DNA of 47,429 nt from an uncultured Eubacteriales bacterium (GTDB taxonomy: Bacteria; Bacillota; Clostridia; Christensenellales; Aristaeellaceae). The notes beneath the pieces were generated by a model. It was not told where the DNA came from. It ran no database searches and saw only the letters and a list, made by a program, of their open reading frames with translations. The stretch covers positions 1 through 47,429 of the forward strand of contig CACWXY010000024.1 of assembly GCA_902764915.1 (NCBI GenBank), in the 5' to 3' direction. Of the stretch, positions 9,162 to 19,183 are shown piece by piece (position 1 is the stretch's first letter; each line of letters starts with the position of its first letter). The translations under genes and the position numbers were made by a program.

Positions 9162-10511
9162 ATGAAACATTATCCCGTGACACAGACAGCCCTGAAGAAC
9201 TGGGCCAAGGCATATCAGGCAAGTCCGGAGCGCAGGCTCGCCACTATGGCACTGTACCGCAGCGCCATCAATCAGGTGGATGTAAAGGCCCCTGTGGCGA
9301 ACCGTCTGCGTCATACGTTCTCTGTGGACATTCAGACGCTGGAGGTCACCAATCAGAAGCATTCGGGACGCTGCTGGCTGTTTGCCGCGACCAATGTGGT
9401 GCGGGAGAAGATTGCCAGAGACCTGAATCTGGATGCTTTCGAGCTTTCCCAGAGCTATCTGGCTTTCTGGGATAAGTTTGAGCGGGCCAACTATTTCCTG
9501 GAGAGCATTCTGGAAACGGCCGACCTTTCCTGCGATGACCGCACGGTCTCTTTTATTCTGCAGACAGGCGTACATGACGGCGGGCAGTGGGACATGTTTA
9601 CCAATGTAGTGGAAAAGTACGGTCTGGTTCCCAAGGATGTCTATGACGAGACATACCAGTCCTCCAACACGGGCGATATGAATCATTATCTGAACCGGTA
9701 TCTCAAGGTATGCGCGGTCAGAATGCGGAAACTGGTTGCTGCCGGCAAGGACGAAAAGGCGCTGCGTGCGGAAAAGGAAGGCATGCTGGAAAAGATCTAC
9801 GGTTATCTCTGTTCCTGCTATGGCGAGCCGCCGAAGAAGTTTGACTGGGAATATACGGAAAAGGCGGACAAGGATGGAAACAGGGCTTATCATCGGGTGA
9901 AGGATCTGACGCCCAGGAGCTTCTGTGAAACCTATATAGGGGATTTTCTGAAGGATACTGTCAGTGTCATTCATGCGCCGACCAAGGATAAGCCGTTTGA
10001 TGCGACCTATACGATCCGTTTTCTGGGCAATGTTGTAGGCGGCCATGATGTAAAGCACTTAAACCTTGACCTGGCTGCTTTTAAGGCCGCGATTATCCGC
10101 CAGCTGGAGGCAGGCGAGGTGGTATGGTTCGGCAGTGATGTGGGCAAGTACGGTGACCGGCAGGAAGGTTTCTGGGACGATGCTGCCTTTGATGCCGAGC
10201 TTGTGACGGGACTGGACCTTGCGATCTCCAAGGAAGATGCACTGGACTATGGATTCTCCGCAATGAACCATGCCATGGTCATTACAGGCGTAAACCTTGA
10301 GAACGGTAAGCCTGACCGCTGGCGGATCGAAAACTCCTGGGGCGATGACCGCGGAAACAAGGGATATTATATCTGCTCCGATACCTGGTTTGATCAGTAT
10401 GTGTATCAGGCTGCGGTGCAGAAGAAATATCTGGGCGAGAAGGCCGCACTATATGACAGAAAGCCTGTGGAACTGGATCCCTGGGATCCCATGGGTACAC
10501 TGGCGGACTGA
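9162..10511 (+). CDS. pepC: Aminopeptidase C (bleomycin hydrolase family, C1B)
   Basis: A 449-residue cytoplasmic cysteine aminopeptidase that trims N-terminal residues from peptides. The papain-type triad is Cys71 (SGRCWLFA), His370 (MNHAMVITG) and Asn391 (IENSWG), with the oxyanion Gln at residue 65 in TNQKHSGR. Length matches PepC/Blh, which form hexameric barrels. The C-terminal arm of the family partly occupies the active site and fixes aminopeptidase specificity. The start has AAAGGAG upstream. It is monocistronic, with its own promoter and a shared terminator. Confidence 0.96.
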   Translation: MKHYPVTQTALKNWAKAYQASPERRLATMALYRSAINQVDVKAPVANRLRHTFSVDIQTLEVTNQKHSGRCWLFAATNVVREKIARDLNLDAFELSQSYLAFWDKFERANYFLESILETADLSCDDRTVSFILQTGVHDGGQWDMFTNVVEKYGLVPKDVYDETYQSSNTGDMNHYLNRYLKVCAVRMRKLVAAGKDEKALRAEKEGMLEKIYGYLCSCYGEPPKKFDWEYTEKADKDGNRAYHRVKDLTPRSFCETYIGDFLKDTVSVIHAPTKDKPFDATYTIRFLGNVVGGHDVKHLNLDLAAFKAAIIRQLEAGEVVWFGSDVGKYGDRQEGFWDDAAFDAELVTGLDLAISKEDALDYGFSAMNHAMVITGVNLENGKPDRWRIENSWGDDRGNKGYYICSDTWFDQYVYQAAVQKKYLGEKAALYDRKPVELDPWDPMGTLAD

Positions 10512-10544
10512 CAGGGACAGCAAGCGCAAAGACAGCAGAGAAAG

Positions 10545-10579
10545 AAACAGGGCCAGGCTTTTGCAGTCTGACCCTGTTT
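10545..10579. terminator. Bidirectional terminator between pepC and the EAL gene
   Basis: A 15-bp stem (AAACAGGGCCAGGCT with AGTCTGACCCTGTTT, two wobble-type differences) and a five-base loop lies between convergent genes. T-rich stretches follow on both strands, though they are interrupted. Confidence 0.8.
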
Positions 10580-10583
10580 GCTT

Positions 10584-13529
10584 TCATCGGGAGGAGAAGA
10601 CCAGAATATACTGCGCGCTGCGCTGCGCATCGCGTATCTTGTCAATGCGGATGCGGATATCTTCCCGGCGTTCGTCTGGGAAACGCACGGTACGGTTGTT
10701 CTCATAGGTGTCATTTCCCTCGGCAAAATACCCATCCAATACCTGCAGAAGCGCCATGGCAAAAGACGGCTGATCATTCTGCGCCATGCGTGCATCGACC
10801 CGGTTGCATTTCTTTCCGTCTCCGCTGCCGGCGATCCAGCGATAGAAGGCGCCGGAGTTCATCGCCTGCTCAAACGCTTCCGCGCCGAGCTGAAAGTGGT
10901 TTTCCATGCCATGCACAATCACCCGGAAGTGCGGTCCCTTCTCGTTCTGCATGAGGAAGACAATGCTCAGGGAAGAATAACGGATCAGGAGCCGCATATG
11001 GTTGCGTGTCTCCATCATTTCACTGACGTCAATGAGTACAGACTGCCAGCATGTATTGCCAAAGGAATCTGTCAGCCGGCTGCGGTCGGCAACCCAGATA
11101 TAGTCTCCGCTGCTGCGGCGCAGACGGTACGGGTCCAGCTGCTCTAATTCTCCATTGGCGATTTTCTGCGTCTGTGCAATCACGGTATTGCGGTCTTTGG
11201 GATGGATCATCGGAAGAAGGCGGTTATCAAATGTTTTCTGGATTTCTTCGCTGCTGTAGCCGGTCATCTTCTGGAAGTTCTGGGAGATGTACAGGAAGAT
11301 AAATCCGTCCTCAAGGGTTGTGCGGTAATATCCGCCGGGCAGATCGGCACTGATGTACTGCAGCTCGGATACATCTTTTGCAGAGGCATAGAAGATACGG
11401 CCGGTATCATCCTCACCAATCAGGTAGACATGGATGGAAAGCCAGAGAAGCACACCGTTTGGACGATAGACGCGTACAATGCCCTCCGCACCATTGAGAT
11501 GATCCTCATAGGCTGTCTCCAGAATCTGGTAGAATTTCGGGGTGTCCGATGGATAGAAGAAGCGTTGGATGTGGTTGATACGCTCATTCATCTGTGGGAT
11601 CTCAATACCGACAAGGGAGAAGAACTGCTTGTTATACCGGATGATATCCACATTCTCCCCTTTCCAGCAGTAGAAGGCTACCGGGCCGAGGATATTGTTG
11701 AGCATGGCGTCGGAGTATACATTTCTGTCCAGAAACTCCCGGGTATGTAGTTCCTGATTGGAACGGAACCGGAAGCCGTTGTGATCCAGAAGGTCTGTAT
11801 CTTCGAGAATGTGTGCAAAGTTTTCCTTGCTCATCGGGCGGTAGAAATGGAAGCCCTGCATGTACAGACATCCCAGATCCATCAGATAATCGACCTGCTC
11901 CTGTGTTTCCACACCTTCGACAATAATGGGCGTGGCAAGCGTCTGGGTCATGTGTATGATGGATTCCAGGATGGAAATCCCCTTGCGTTCTTCTCTTTCT
12001 CCCATATGAAGGAACTGCGCATCCAGCTTGATAACGTCCATGTGCAGAGTGCGAAGCATGTTCAATGACGAGTAGCCGCTGCCGAAGTCGTCCATAAGCA
12101 CCAGCAGACCCATCTCGTGAAAGCGCTGTATCGCCTCCTGGATTATGTCTGTATCATCCACATAAGCGGACTCCGTGATCTCAATCTTGAGAAGGGAGGC
12201 AGGGATCGCAAAGCGCTGCAGGAGCGAGGCAAAGAAGGCAGGAACATCAATGGAATGGATATCGATCTGGGATACATTGACAGAGACGGGAACCGGCTGG
12301 AGTCCATTGTCCAGCTGATTGCGGATCCAGCGGCAGACCGCTTCCCATATAAACTGGTCCAGATTGGTTACGATCCCGAATTTTTCCAGGATCGGCACGA
12401 ACACGGCCGGAGAAACAGTGGTGCCGTCCGGCCGGCGCCAGCGCGCTAGAGATTCTGCACCGACGATTTTTCCGCTTCCTACCAGACACTGCGGCTGCAG
12501 ATCAAAGGTAATTTCACCGCCGCGTATGGCATCCTGGAAAGCCAACAGAAGATGGTACTCCTCATTGTGTGCTTTCTGCTGAGACATGTTGTACAGGCCG
12601 ATGCGCGTGTGCAGATTTCCCTTCAGTTCTTCGGAAGTCAGCGCAGCATGATTGTAGGCTTCCAGAATATTGACGGTGGAGGCATCCAGCTGACAGACAC
12701 CCAGTATGGGAAGAAAACCGACTGTATGACTTATGGAAACGATTTTCTCGTGGATCTGTTGCCAGAGGGATTCGATTCCTTCTCTGTCATAGGGGATCAG
12801 GAGTGCAAAGTCGTCGGCACCAAAGTAGCCGGCGATGCCCTGGACAGAGGAAACATAGTTTTTCAGAATGGTACCAATATCGGCAATCAGCTGATGCGCT
12901 GTAGCCACGCCGTGCCAGTCTGCGAAAAGCTTGTAATGCTCAATATCCATATCGACAATGCACCATTGTCCCCGCAGATGGGAAAGCTGGCTTTCCGCCA
13001 GTTCAAAGAAATCCTTTTCTACATACAGTCCGGTAAGCGGATCTTTTGGAATGCCTGTGTGAGTCCGGGTGGGAATGATCTGCTGTCCATGATGGCGCTG
13101 CATCTGGCTGTCAATATCAAAGATATACAGATACAGCATGTTCACGGGAACGCCGTGGGCGGCACCGCAGAGAAAGACATAGCGTGTCCAGATCCATTCC
13201 CCTGATATGGTTCTATGGCGAAAAAACGATTCAAGAATGCCCGGCTCCGGCGCGTGATGCAGTCGGTCAGGGAGGGTAGTGCGGTTCATGAAATGATGAT
13301 ATTTCTTTCGGTCTTCTGGGTGAATGAGGTGAGCGGCGTAGTCCACAATATTGTCCAGCGAGCCTGTCAGAGGGGAAAAGTATTTCCCTTCTATGTGAAA
13401 AAGCGTCTCACATGCCCCTGTGCGAAGATCAACGGCCAGTTTTTCATCAAAGGCTGTCTGGTCAATGGCTTCGGCAGTGGTTGAATACGAATGAATCCCC
13501 AGTGCATTACATAGGGTCCGGAGTTCCAT
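10584..13529 (-). CDS. PAS-GGDEF-EAL-PAS-PAS protein, probable c-di-GMP phosphodiesterase
   Basis: A 981-residue signalling protein. Order: an N-terminal PAS-like region (about 25-145); a GGDEF domain (about 163-315) with GADDF at 237-241 in place of GGDEF; an EAL domain (about 325-575); then PAS domains at about 612-722 and 733-840 and a tail. The EAL metal and catalytic residues look present: Glu359 (AESLARW), Asn418, Glu450, Asp480-Asp481 (DDFGSGY), Lys501, Glu538. It should therefore degrade c-di-GMP, while the GGDEF domain is likely a non-catalytic GTP sensor. No membrane segment or signal peptide is seen. The ATG at 13529 has GGGGAGG five bases upstream; the frame is open 19 codons further. 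Confidence 0.9.
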   Translation of the reverse strand: MELRTLCNALGIHSYSTTAEAIDQTAFDEKLAVDLRTGACETLFHIEGKYFSPLTGSLDNIVDYAAHLIHPEDRKKYHHFMNRTTLPDRLHHAPEPGILESFFRHRTISGEWIWTRYVFLCGAAHGVPVNMLYLYIFDIDSQMQRHHGQQIIPTRTHTGIPKDPLTGLYVEKDFFELAESQLSHLRGQWCIVDMDIEHYKLFADWHGVATAHQLIADIGTILKNYVSSVQGIAGYFGADDFALLIPYDREGIESLWQQIHEKIVSISHTVGFLPILGVCQLDASTVNILEAYNHAALTSEELKGNLHTRIGLYNMSQQKAHNEEYHLLLAFQDAIRGGEITFDLQPQCLVGSGKIVGAESLARWRRPDGTTVSPAVFVPILEKFGIVTNLDQFIWEAVCRWIRNQLDNGLQPVPVSVNVSQIDIHSIDVPAFFASLLQRFAIPASLLKIEITESAYVDDTDIIQEAIQRFHEMGLLVLMDDFGSGYSSLNMLRTLHMDVIKLDAQFLHMGEREERKGISILESIIHMTQTLATPIIVEGVETQEQVDYLMDLGCLYMQGFHFYRPMSKENFAHILEDTDLLDHNGFRFRSNQELHTREFLDRNVYSDAMLNNILGPVAFYCWKGENVDIIRYNKQFFSLVGIEIPQMNERINHIQRFFYPSDTPKFYQILETAYEDHLNGAEGIVRVYRPNGVLLWLSIHVYLIGEDDTGRIFYASAKDVSELQYISADLPGGYYRTTLEDGFIFLYISQNFQKMTGYSSEEIQKTFDNRLLPMIHPKDRNTVIAQTQKIANGELEQLDPYRLRRSSGDYIWVADRSRLTDSFGNTCWQSVLIDVSEMMETRNHMRLLIRYSSLSIVFLMQNEKGPHFRVIVHGMENHFQLGAEAFEQAMNSGAFYRWIAGSGDGKKCNRVDARMAQNDQPSFAMALLQVLDGYFAEGNDTYENNRTVRFPDERREDIRIRIDKIRDAQRSAQYILVFSSR

Positions 13530-13557
13530 GCAAACCTCCCCTTTACCGGGTTGTTGT

Positions 13558-13575
13558 CGGCAGGTTCTCCTGCCG
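13558..13575 (-). promoter_or_regulatory. Leader hairpin of the EAL gene
   Basis: A 7-bp stem (CGGCAGG / CCTGCCG) with an AGAA loop sits in the EAL-gene leader about 30 nt before the start codon. It has no T-run. It does not match a c-di-GMP riboswitch. Function unknown. Confidence 0.4.
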
Positions 13576-13613
13576 TGCAAAAACACTACTTTTTATAAAA
13601 ATCCCCATGAAAG

Positions 13614-13642
13614 AGTGTAGCATAGTTACGGTGTAATGTATA
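13614..13642 (-). promoter_or_regulatory. Putative promoter of the EAL gene
   Basis: Minus strand: TATACA, 17-bp spacer, TACACT with a TGC extension just before it. The leader would be about 80 nt. The rest of the 239-nt gap towards pyrE is AT-rich, with no other element recognised. Confidence 0.5.
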
Positions 13643-13707
13643 GATATGCTTTTATAATGATTCATCATTTATTACCAGATATGACAGGATTTAACCCTTT
13701 TGACTGA

Positions 13708-13736
13708 TTGCGGCCCGGAAAGACAGATGGTACAAT
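13708..13736 (+). promoter_or_regulatory. Promoter of pyrE-rsmA-dut-GH43
   Basis: TTGCGG (13708-13713), 17-bp spacer, TACAAT (13731-13736) with a TGG extended -10. The predicted start near 13743 lies after the ATG candidates at 13700 and 13727, which supports the GTG start of pyrE. Confidence 0.65.
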
Positions 13737-13768
13737 ACAGACAGATACAACAGGAAGGGGAGAAGGGT

Positions 13769-14374
13769 GTGGAGACCGGAAAACAGGAAATACTCCCGAT
13801 CATTGAAAAAACCGGCGCCTATGCCAGAGGGCATTACCTGATGCGCAACGGAAAGCATACCGATGCGCTTCTGGAGTGCTCGCATCTGACGGAAAATGTG
13901 GAAACGGCAGAAAAGCTCTGTGACGCGCTGACGGAGCTGTGCAGGGACTGTCATGCCAATCTGGTGCTGGGAACAGCCAGCGGCGGGCTGATATTCGGCT
14001 ATGGCGTAGCCAAACGCCTGGGGCTTCCCTTTCAGTATGGAGAGCGCAGGAACGAGGGCATGCAGCTGCGGAGAGGCTTCCGTATTCCGGAAGGCGCGCG
14101 GGTGCTGCTGGTGGAGGATATTGTTTCCACAGGCGCCACGGTACAGCAGATGATGCATATAGCCGAGCTTTTCGGAGCGGAGGTTGTGGAAGTGGTGACG
14201 GTTGTGGACAGAACCCGGGGAAGATTGCATCTGCGTGTGCCGATGAAAAGCCTGATACAGGTGGAAGCCAATGTGTATGCGCCAACCCGCTGTCCTCTGT
14301 GTCAGAAGGGTATTCCCATGAGCGCCTTTGCCATGGATGTGCGCAGAAACGGGAGAGAAAATGAGCAAGCGTAA
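13769..14374 (+). CDS. pyrE: Orotate phosphoribosyltransferase
   Basis: A 201-residue type I phosphoribosyltransferase joining orotate to PRPP in pyrimidine synthesis. The PRPP loop is VLLVEDIVSTGATV, and ASGGLIFGYGVAKRLG and YGERR fit the PyrE fold. The tail carries CPLCQKGIP, as in the Thermus/clostridial-type PyrE. A GTG start is chosen: GGGGAG lies just upstream, the promoter -10 sits at 13731, and the resulting length is normal. Earlier ATGs in the same open frame would precede the transcript. It overlaps rsmA by 14 nt. Another purine or pyrimidine PRTase remains possible. Confidence 0.85.
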   Translation: METGKQEILPIIEKTGAYARGHYLMRNGKHTDALLECSHLTENVETAEKLCDALTELCRDCHANLVLGTASGGLIFGYGVAKRLGLPFQYGERRNEGMQLRRGFRIPEGARVLLVEDIVSTGATVQQMMHIAELFGAEVVEVVTVVDRTRGRLHLRVPMKSLIQVEANVYAPTRCPLCQKGIPMSAFAMDVRRNGRENEQA

Positions 14375-15206
14375 GGAACGGATTCGTGACAGTCAGCTGG
14401 CTTATAAGCATGGGCTGGGTCAGAATTTTCTCTATGATGACGACCTTCTGGAAGCACTGGCGACAGCCAGCGGCATAACGGACCAGGATGATGTGCTGGA
14501 GATCGGTCCCGGGGCAGGTACACTGACAAAGCATCTGGCGCAGCATGCACACTTTGTACGTGCGCTGGAACTGGATGAACGGCTGATCCCGCTTCTGAAG
14601 GCTTATATGGAACCCTATGCGAATGTGGACATTGTGCAGGGGGATGCACTGACGGCGGACCTTTCCGCACTGACATCCGACATGCACAGGCCCTTCAGTG
14701 TAGTAGCGAATATCCCCTATTACATCACTTCCCCTCTGATAATGCGCCTTGTGTCTGGAGAATGGCCGATCCAGAGGATTGCCCTGATGGTGCAGAAGGA
14801 AGTGGCGGAGAAGATCCTCTCCCACCCCGGAGAGGACGGATGGGGCATGCTGGCGCTCACCTGTCAGTATGCTTATGATGGTCGCATGGCGATGGAAGTG
14901 CCGGCCCGCTGCTTTACACCGGTACCCAAGGTGGATTCGGCCTTTATCATTCTCGAAAAAAAGGATACGCCTGCGGTTTCACCGCGTTCGGAGGCTGATT
15001 TTTTCCGCGTGGCGCAGGCAGCTTTTGCGCTTCGGAGAAAGACCATGACCAACGGACTGTGTGCTGCGCTGCATCTGGAGCGAGAGGCGGCTGCTGTGCT
15101 GATGGAACAGGCGGGACTGGATATAAAGGTGCGGGGAGAAACCCTTCAGATGGATGAGCTCAGGCGCCTTTCCGACGCCTGGACGGCGCAGAAGACGGAG
15201 GTGTGA
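14361..15206 (+). CDS. rsmA: 16S rRNA dimethyladenosine transferase RsmA/KsgA
   Basis: A 281-residue SAM-dependent enzyme that dimethylates two adjacent adenines near the 3' end of 16S rRNA late in 30S assembly. GLGQNFL opens the fold, LEIGPGAGTLT is the SAM loop, ELDERL binds the ribose, and NIPYYITSP is the catalytic motif IV. A C-terminal helical domain follows. The ATG has GGGAG upstream and lies within the pyrE end. The frame is open 11 codons earlier, but those residues are pyrE sequence in another frame. Confidence 0.97.
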   Translation: MSKRKERIRDSQLAYKHGLGQNFLYDDDLLEALATASGITDQDDVLEIGPGAGTLTKHLAQHAHFVRALELDERLIPLLKAYMEPYANVDIVQGDALTADLSALTSDMHRPFSVVANIPYYITSPLIMRLVSGEWPIQRIALMVQKEVAEKILSHPGEDGWGMLALTCQYAYDGRMAMEVPARCFTPVPKVDSAFIILEKKDTPAVSPRSEADFFRVAQAAFALRRKTMTNGLCAALHLEREAAAVLMEQAGLDIKVRGETLQMDELRRLSDAWTAQKTEV

Positions 15207-15209
15207 ACA

Positions 15210-15650
15210 ATGGATGAAGCAAGCGTGCTGATCAAGTATCATACCGATCAGATAGAGCGTCTGGACTATATTGACGGCAAATCCGACTGGATCGATCTTC
15301 GCGCGGCGGAAGAAGTGCATCTGGCGATGGGAGAGATGACCTATATTTCCCTGGGAATCTCCGTAAAGCTGCCCAGAGGATATGAACTGTGGGTAGCGCC
15401 GCGGTCCTCAACGTTTAAAAACTTCGGGATTCTGATGCCGAATTCTCCCGGCATTGTGGATGAGTCCTATTCGTCGGATGAGGATATTCTGAAAATGCCT
15501 GCGCTGGCGATGCGGGATACTGTGATTCATGTCAATGACAGGATCTGCCAGTGCCGGCTGATGGCACATCAGCCCAAGGTTGTCTTTGAGACGGTGGACA
15601 GTCTGGGACATGAGACGCGGGGCGGTTTCGGCTCTACGGGAAAGGCGTGA
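15210..15650 (+). CDS. dut: dUTP diphosphatase
   Basis: A 146-residue trimeric-type dUTPase that hydrolyses dUTP to dUMP and keeps uracil out of DNA. The five motifs are visible: an Asp in motif 1 (WIDLRAAEEV), APRSSTFKNFG (2), GIVDESY (3), RICQCRL (4) and the P-loop-like RGGFGSTG (5) at the C-terminus. Motif 3 is slightly unusual, with Glu-Ser where many family members have other residues. It follows rsmA by 3 nt and precedes a GH43 gene by 5 nt. Confidence 0.92.
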   Translation: MDEASVLIKYHTDQIERLDYIDGKSDWIDLRAAEEVHLAMGEMTYISLGISVKLPRGYELWVAPRSSTFKNFGILMPNSPGIVDESYSSDEDILKMPALAMRDTVIHVNDRICQCRLMAHQPKVVFETVDSLGHETRGGFGSTGKA

Positions 15651-15655
15651 AGCGT

Positions 15656-17203
15656 ATGCAGTATTCCAGGTATGCGACCAATCCGATTCTTCCGGGCTTT
15701 TATCCGGATCCTTCCATCTGCAGAGTGGAGGATGATTACTATCTGGTCACTTCCTCCTTTGCCTTTTTCCCGGGCGTGCCGATCTTTCACAGCCGGGACC
15801 TGAGACACTGGGAACAGATCGGACATGTGCTTACCCGTTCCTCCCAGCTGCCGCTGAACTGTCGGAGAATTTCCGGAGGAATCTATGCGCCGACGCTGCG
15901 CTACCACGATGGGGTTTTCTACATGATTACCACAAATGTGGATGGCATCGGCGATTTTGTGTGCACGGCAACGGATCCCCGCGGGCCCTGGTCGGAGATG
16001 CACGTGATTGAGAATGCGCCAGGCATTGATCCGTCCCTGTTTTTTGACGAGGACGGCATATGCTATATGTGTGGCAATGAGTGGGGAAAGGGCGAACCGT
16101 GGATCTGGGCTGCCGAGTTTGATACGAAGACGTTTTCCCTCAAAGGTGAGCGGAAAAGGCTCTGGCAGGGCGCACTCCGGAACGCGTGGGCTCCGGAAGC
16201 GCCGCACCTGTATTTCCGCGACGGTTATTACTATCTCATGATTGCCGAGGGCGGAACGGAGTTTTTCCACGCGGTGACGATAGCGCGGTCAAAGAGTATC
16301 TTCGGTCCGTATGAGGGATTCCGCGGCAATCCGATACTGACGCACCGGCATCTGGGAAAAGGCTATCCGATCTCCAATACAGGGCATGCGGACCTGGTGG
16401 AAAACAGGGATGGATCCTGGCATATGGTGCTTCTGGCATCCCGGCCTTACGGCGGATATCATCTGAACATGGGACGGGAGACCTTTATGGTGCCGGTTGT
16501 CTGGGAGGATGGGTGGCCTGTCGTGAACCCCGGCGTCGGGCACGTGGACTGGCTGTGTCCTGTACCGGACCTGGAGGACTGGATCCCTCCGCAGCAGGAC
16601 GAAGATGCCTTTACCTCTCCCGTATGGAATCACCTGGGGTGTCCGCAGGGCCTTGATCCGGTGACCATCGGGGAGAATACGCTGCGTATCCGCTGCATCG
16701 CGCCGCCGCTTGTGCCAGAGGGCGAGGAAAGCGAAATCGTAAAGGCCCATGCGCTCGGATTCCTGGGACGGCGGCAGCAGCATATGTCCTTTGAGGCACG
16801 GGTGAAGGTCAGCGTGCCGCCCGAGGAGGGTGTTTCCTGTGGCCTTGTGGTCCTGCAGAATGATTTTGCCTCATTGCGCATTGAACTGACGAGAAGGGAA
16901 AGCGGTGTGGAGGCACGGGCCGTGCAGGTCTGGAAGGACGGAAGGAATGGTCCGTTGGAGGAAGCGGTACTGGGCTTGTCAGCTGCCATGGAAACGGAAG
17001 AACTTGTGATTCGGGCCAGCGGGCAGTCCTTTGCGCTGATGCTGGGGGACTGGACAGTGGCTACCGCCGAAGGCGGTTTCATGGGCAGTGAAAGCTGCGG
17101 CGGTTTTGTAGGCGCCTATATCGGACTGTTTGCCTCCGGCAATGGTGAAGACAGGGAATGCGAAGCCGTGTTTACAGACTTTCACTATACAGGGATCCGA
17201 TGA
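15656..17203 (+). CDS. GH43 glycoside hydrolase, probable beta-xylosidase/arabinofuranosidase
   Basis: About 515 residues. The N-terminal five-bladed propeller (about 1-305) has the GH43 acids: Asp in GFYPDPSICR, Asp in GIDPSLFFDEDG and Glu in APEAPHLY. A C-terminal beta-sandwich (about 325-515) matches the GH43_C2 type of xylosidases. No signal peptide, so it likely acts on imported xylo- or arabino-oligosaccharides. An overlapping GTG at 15647 (GTGA with the dut stop) is an alternative start; the ATG has AGG ten bases upstream. Its place behind pyrE-rsmA-dut is unusual, and no sugar transporter is adjacent. Confidence 0.88.
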   Translation: MQYSRYATNPILPGFYPDPSICRVEDDYYLVTSSFAFFPGVPIFHSRDLRHWEQIGHVLTRSSQLPLNCRRISGGIYAPTLRYHDGVFYMITTNVDGIGDFVCTATDPRGPWSEMHVIENAPGIDPSLFFDEDGICYMCGNEWGKGEPWIWAAEFDTKTFSLKGERKRLWQGALRNAWAPEAPHLYFRDGYYYLMIAEGGTEFFHAVTIARSKSIFGPYEGFRGNPILTHRHLGKGYPISNTGHADLVENRDGSWHMVLLASRPYGGYHLNMGRETFMVPVVWEDGWPVVNPGVGHVDWLCPVPDLEDWIPPQQDEDAFTSPVWNHLGCPQGLDPVTIGENTLRIRCIAPPLVPEGEESEIVKAHALGFLGRRQQHMSFEARVKVSVPPEEGVSCGLVVLQNDFASLRIELTRRESGVEARAVQVWKDGRNGPLEEAVLGLSAAMETEELVIRASGQSFALMLGDWTVATAEGGFMGSESCGGFVGAYIGLFASGNGEDRECEAVFTDFHYTGIR

Positions 17204-17219
17204 TCGGATTCCTGTTTTT
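17189..17219 (+). terminator. Terminator overlapping the GH43 stop codon
   Basis: A 12-bp stem (ACAGGGATCCGA / TCGGATTCCTGT, one G-T pair) is followed by TTTTTA. The three-base loop is the TGA stop codon itself, so the terminator is built into the end of the gene. Confidence 0.88.
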
Positions 17220-17250
17220 ATATGGAAGAAAATGGAAAACAGGAGCATAA

Positions 17251-18735
<1,485 letters not shown>

Positions 18736-18751
18736 GCTTTGATGCAGAAAC

Positions 18752-18784
18752 AAAAGCACGGGACGCGCCGTCCCGTGCTTTTTT
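18752..18784 (+). terminator. Intrinsic terminator after gdhA
   Basis: AAAAGCACGGGACG-CGC-CGTCCCGTGCTTTT plus two more T: a perfect 14-bp stem and T-run, 16 bases past the stop. Reads as a terminator on both strands. Confidence 0.95.
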
Positions 18785-19183
18785 GAATTCATTCCATCAG
18801 CACGGAGACATGGCAGAGACGCTTCTTCTGGCAGCGCGTGTGTTACATGTTTATGCCGCGGGAAAAAGAAATCCCCATCGGGAAAATCTGCTTGCGGAGA
18901 AAGCTTTTGCCCCGCTGTCAGGCCTATGCCTGTCATAAGCAGCATGGTCTGCCGTTCTGATGGAAGGGAAATTCGGCATGTCTCCCCTCTGTTCCATGTG
19001 CTGTCCCACAAAAAGTGAAAGCGTTTTTTACCGATAAGGGAGTGTGGCAGGAAAAATGAAAGATCCCGGGGCAGGGAACTCTTTTCTTGCCTGGCTTATT
19101 GTGGTAAACTCATCCGGCAGTCCTGACAGACTGCTACAGGAACATGTACGCGGTTTTCGCGTTGTAATAGGAGGAAGAAATCC
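18785..19183. other. 400-nt gene-free stretch before pfkA
   Basis: No ORF with a credible start or family match. The last third holds a possible promoter and two small hairpins ahead of the pfkA ribosome site: GCAGTC/GACTGC (19117-19134) and ACGCG/CGCGT (19148-19162). The first 250 nt show nothing I recognise. It does not match a riboswitch I know. Confidence 0.5.
19082..19110 (+). promoter_or_regulatory. Putative promoter of pfkA
   Basis: TAAACT (19105-19110) preceded by TGG gives an extended -10; the -35 (TTTTCT) is weak. The leader would be about 70 nt and carry two hairpins. Confidence 0.4.

Noticed and set aside
13543..13660. c-di-GMP riboswitch before the EAL gene
   Set aside because: Only a simple 7-bp hairpin is present; GEMM core elements are missing.
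18785..19183. Riboswitch or small gene before pfkA
   Set aside because: Two small hairpins and a weak promoter only; no known aptamer core or conserved ORF seen.
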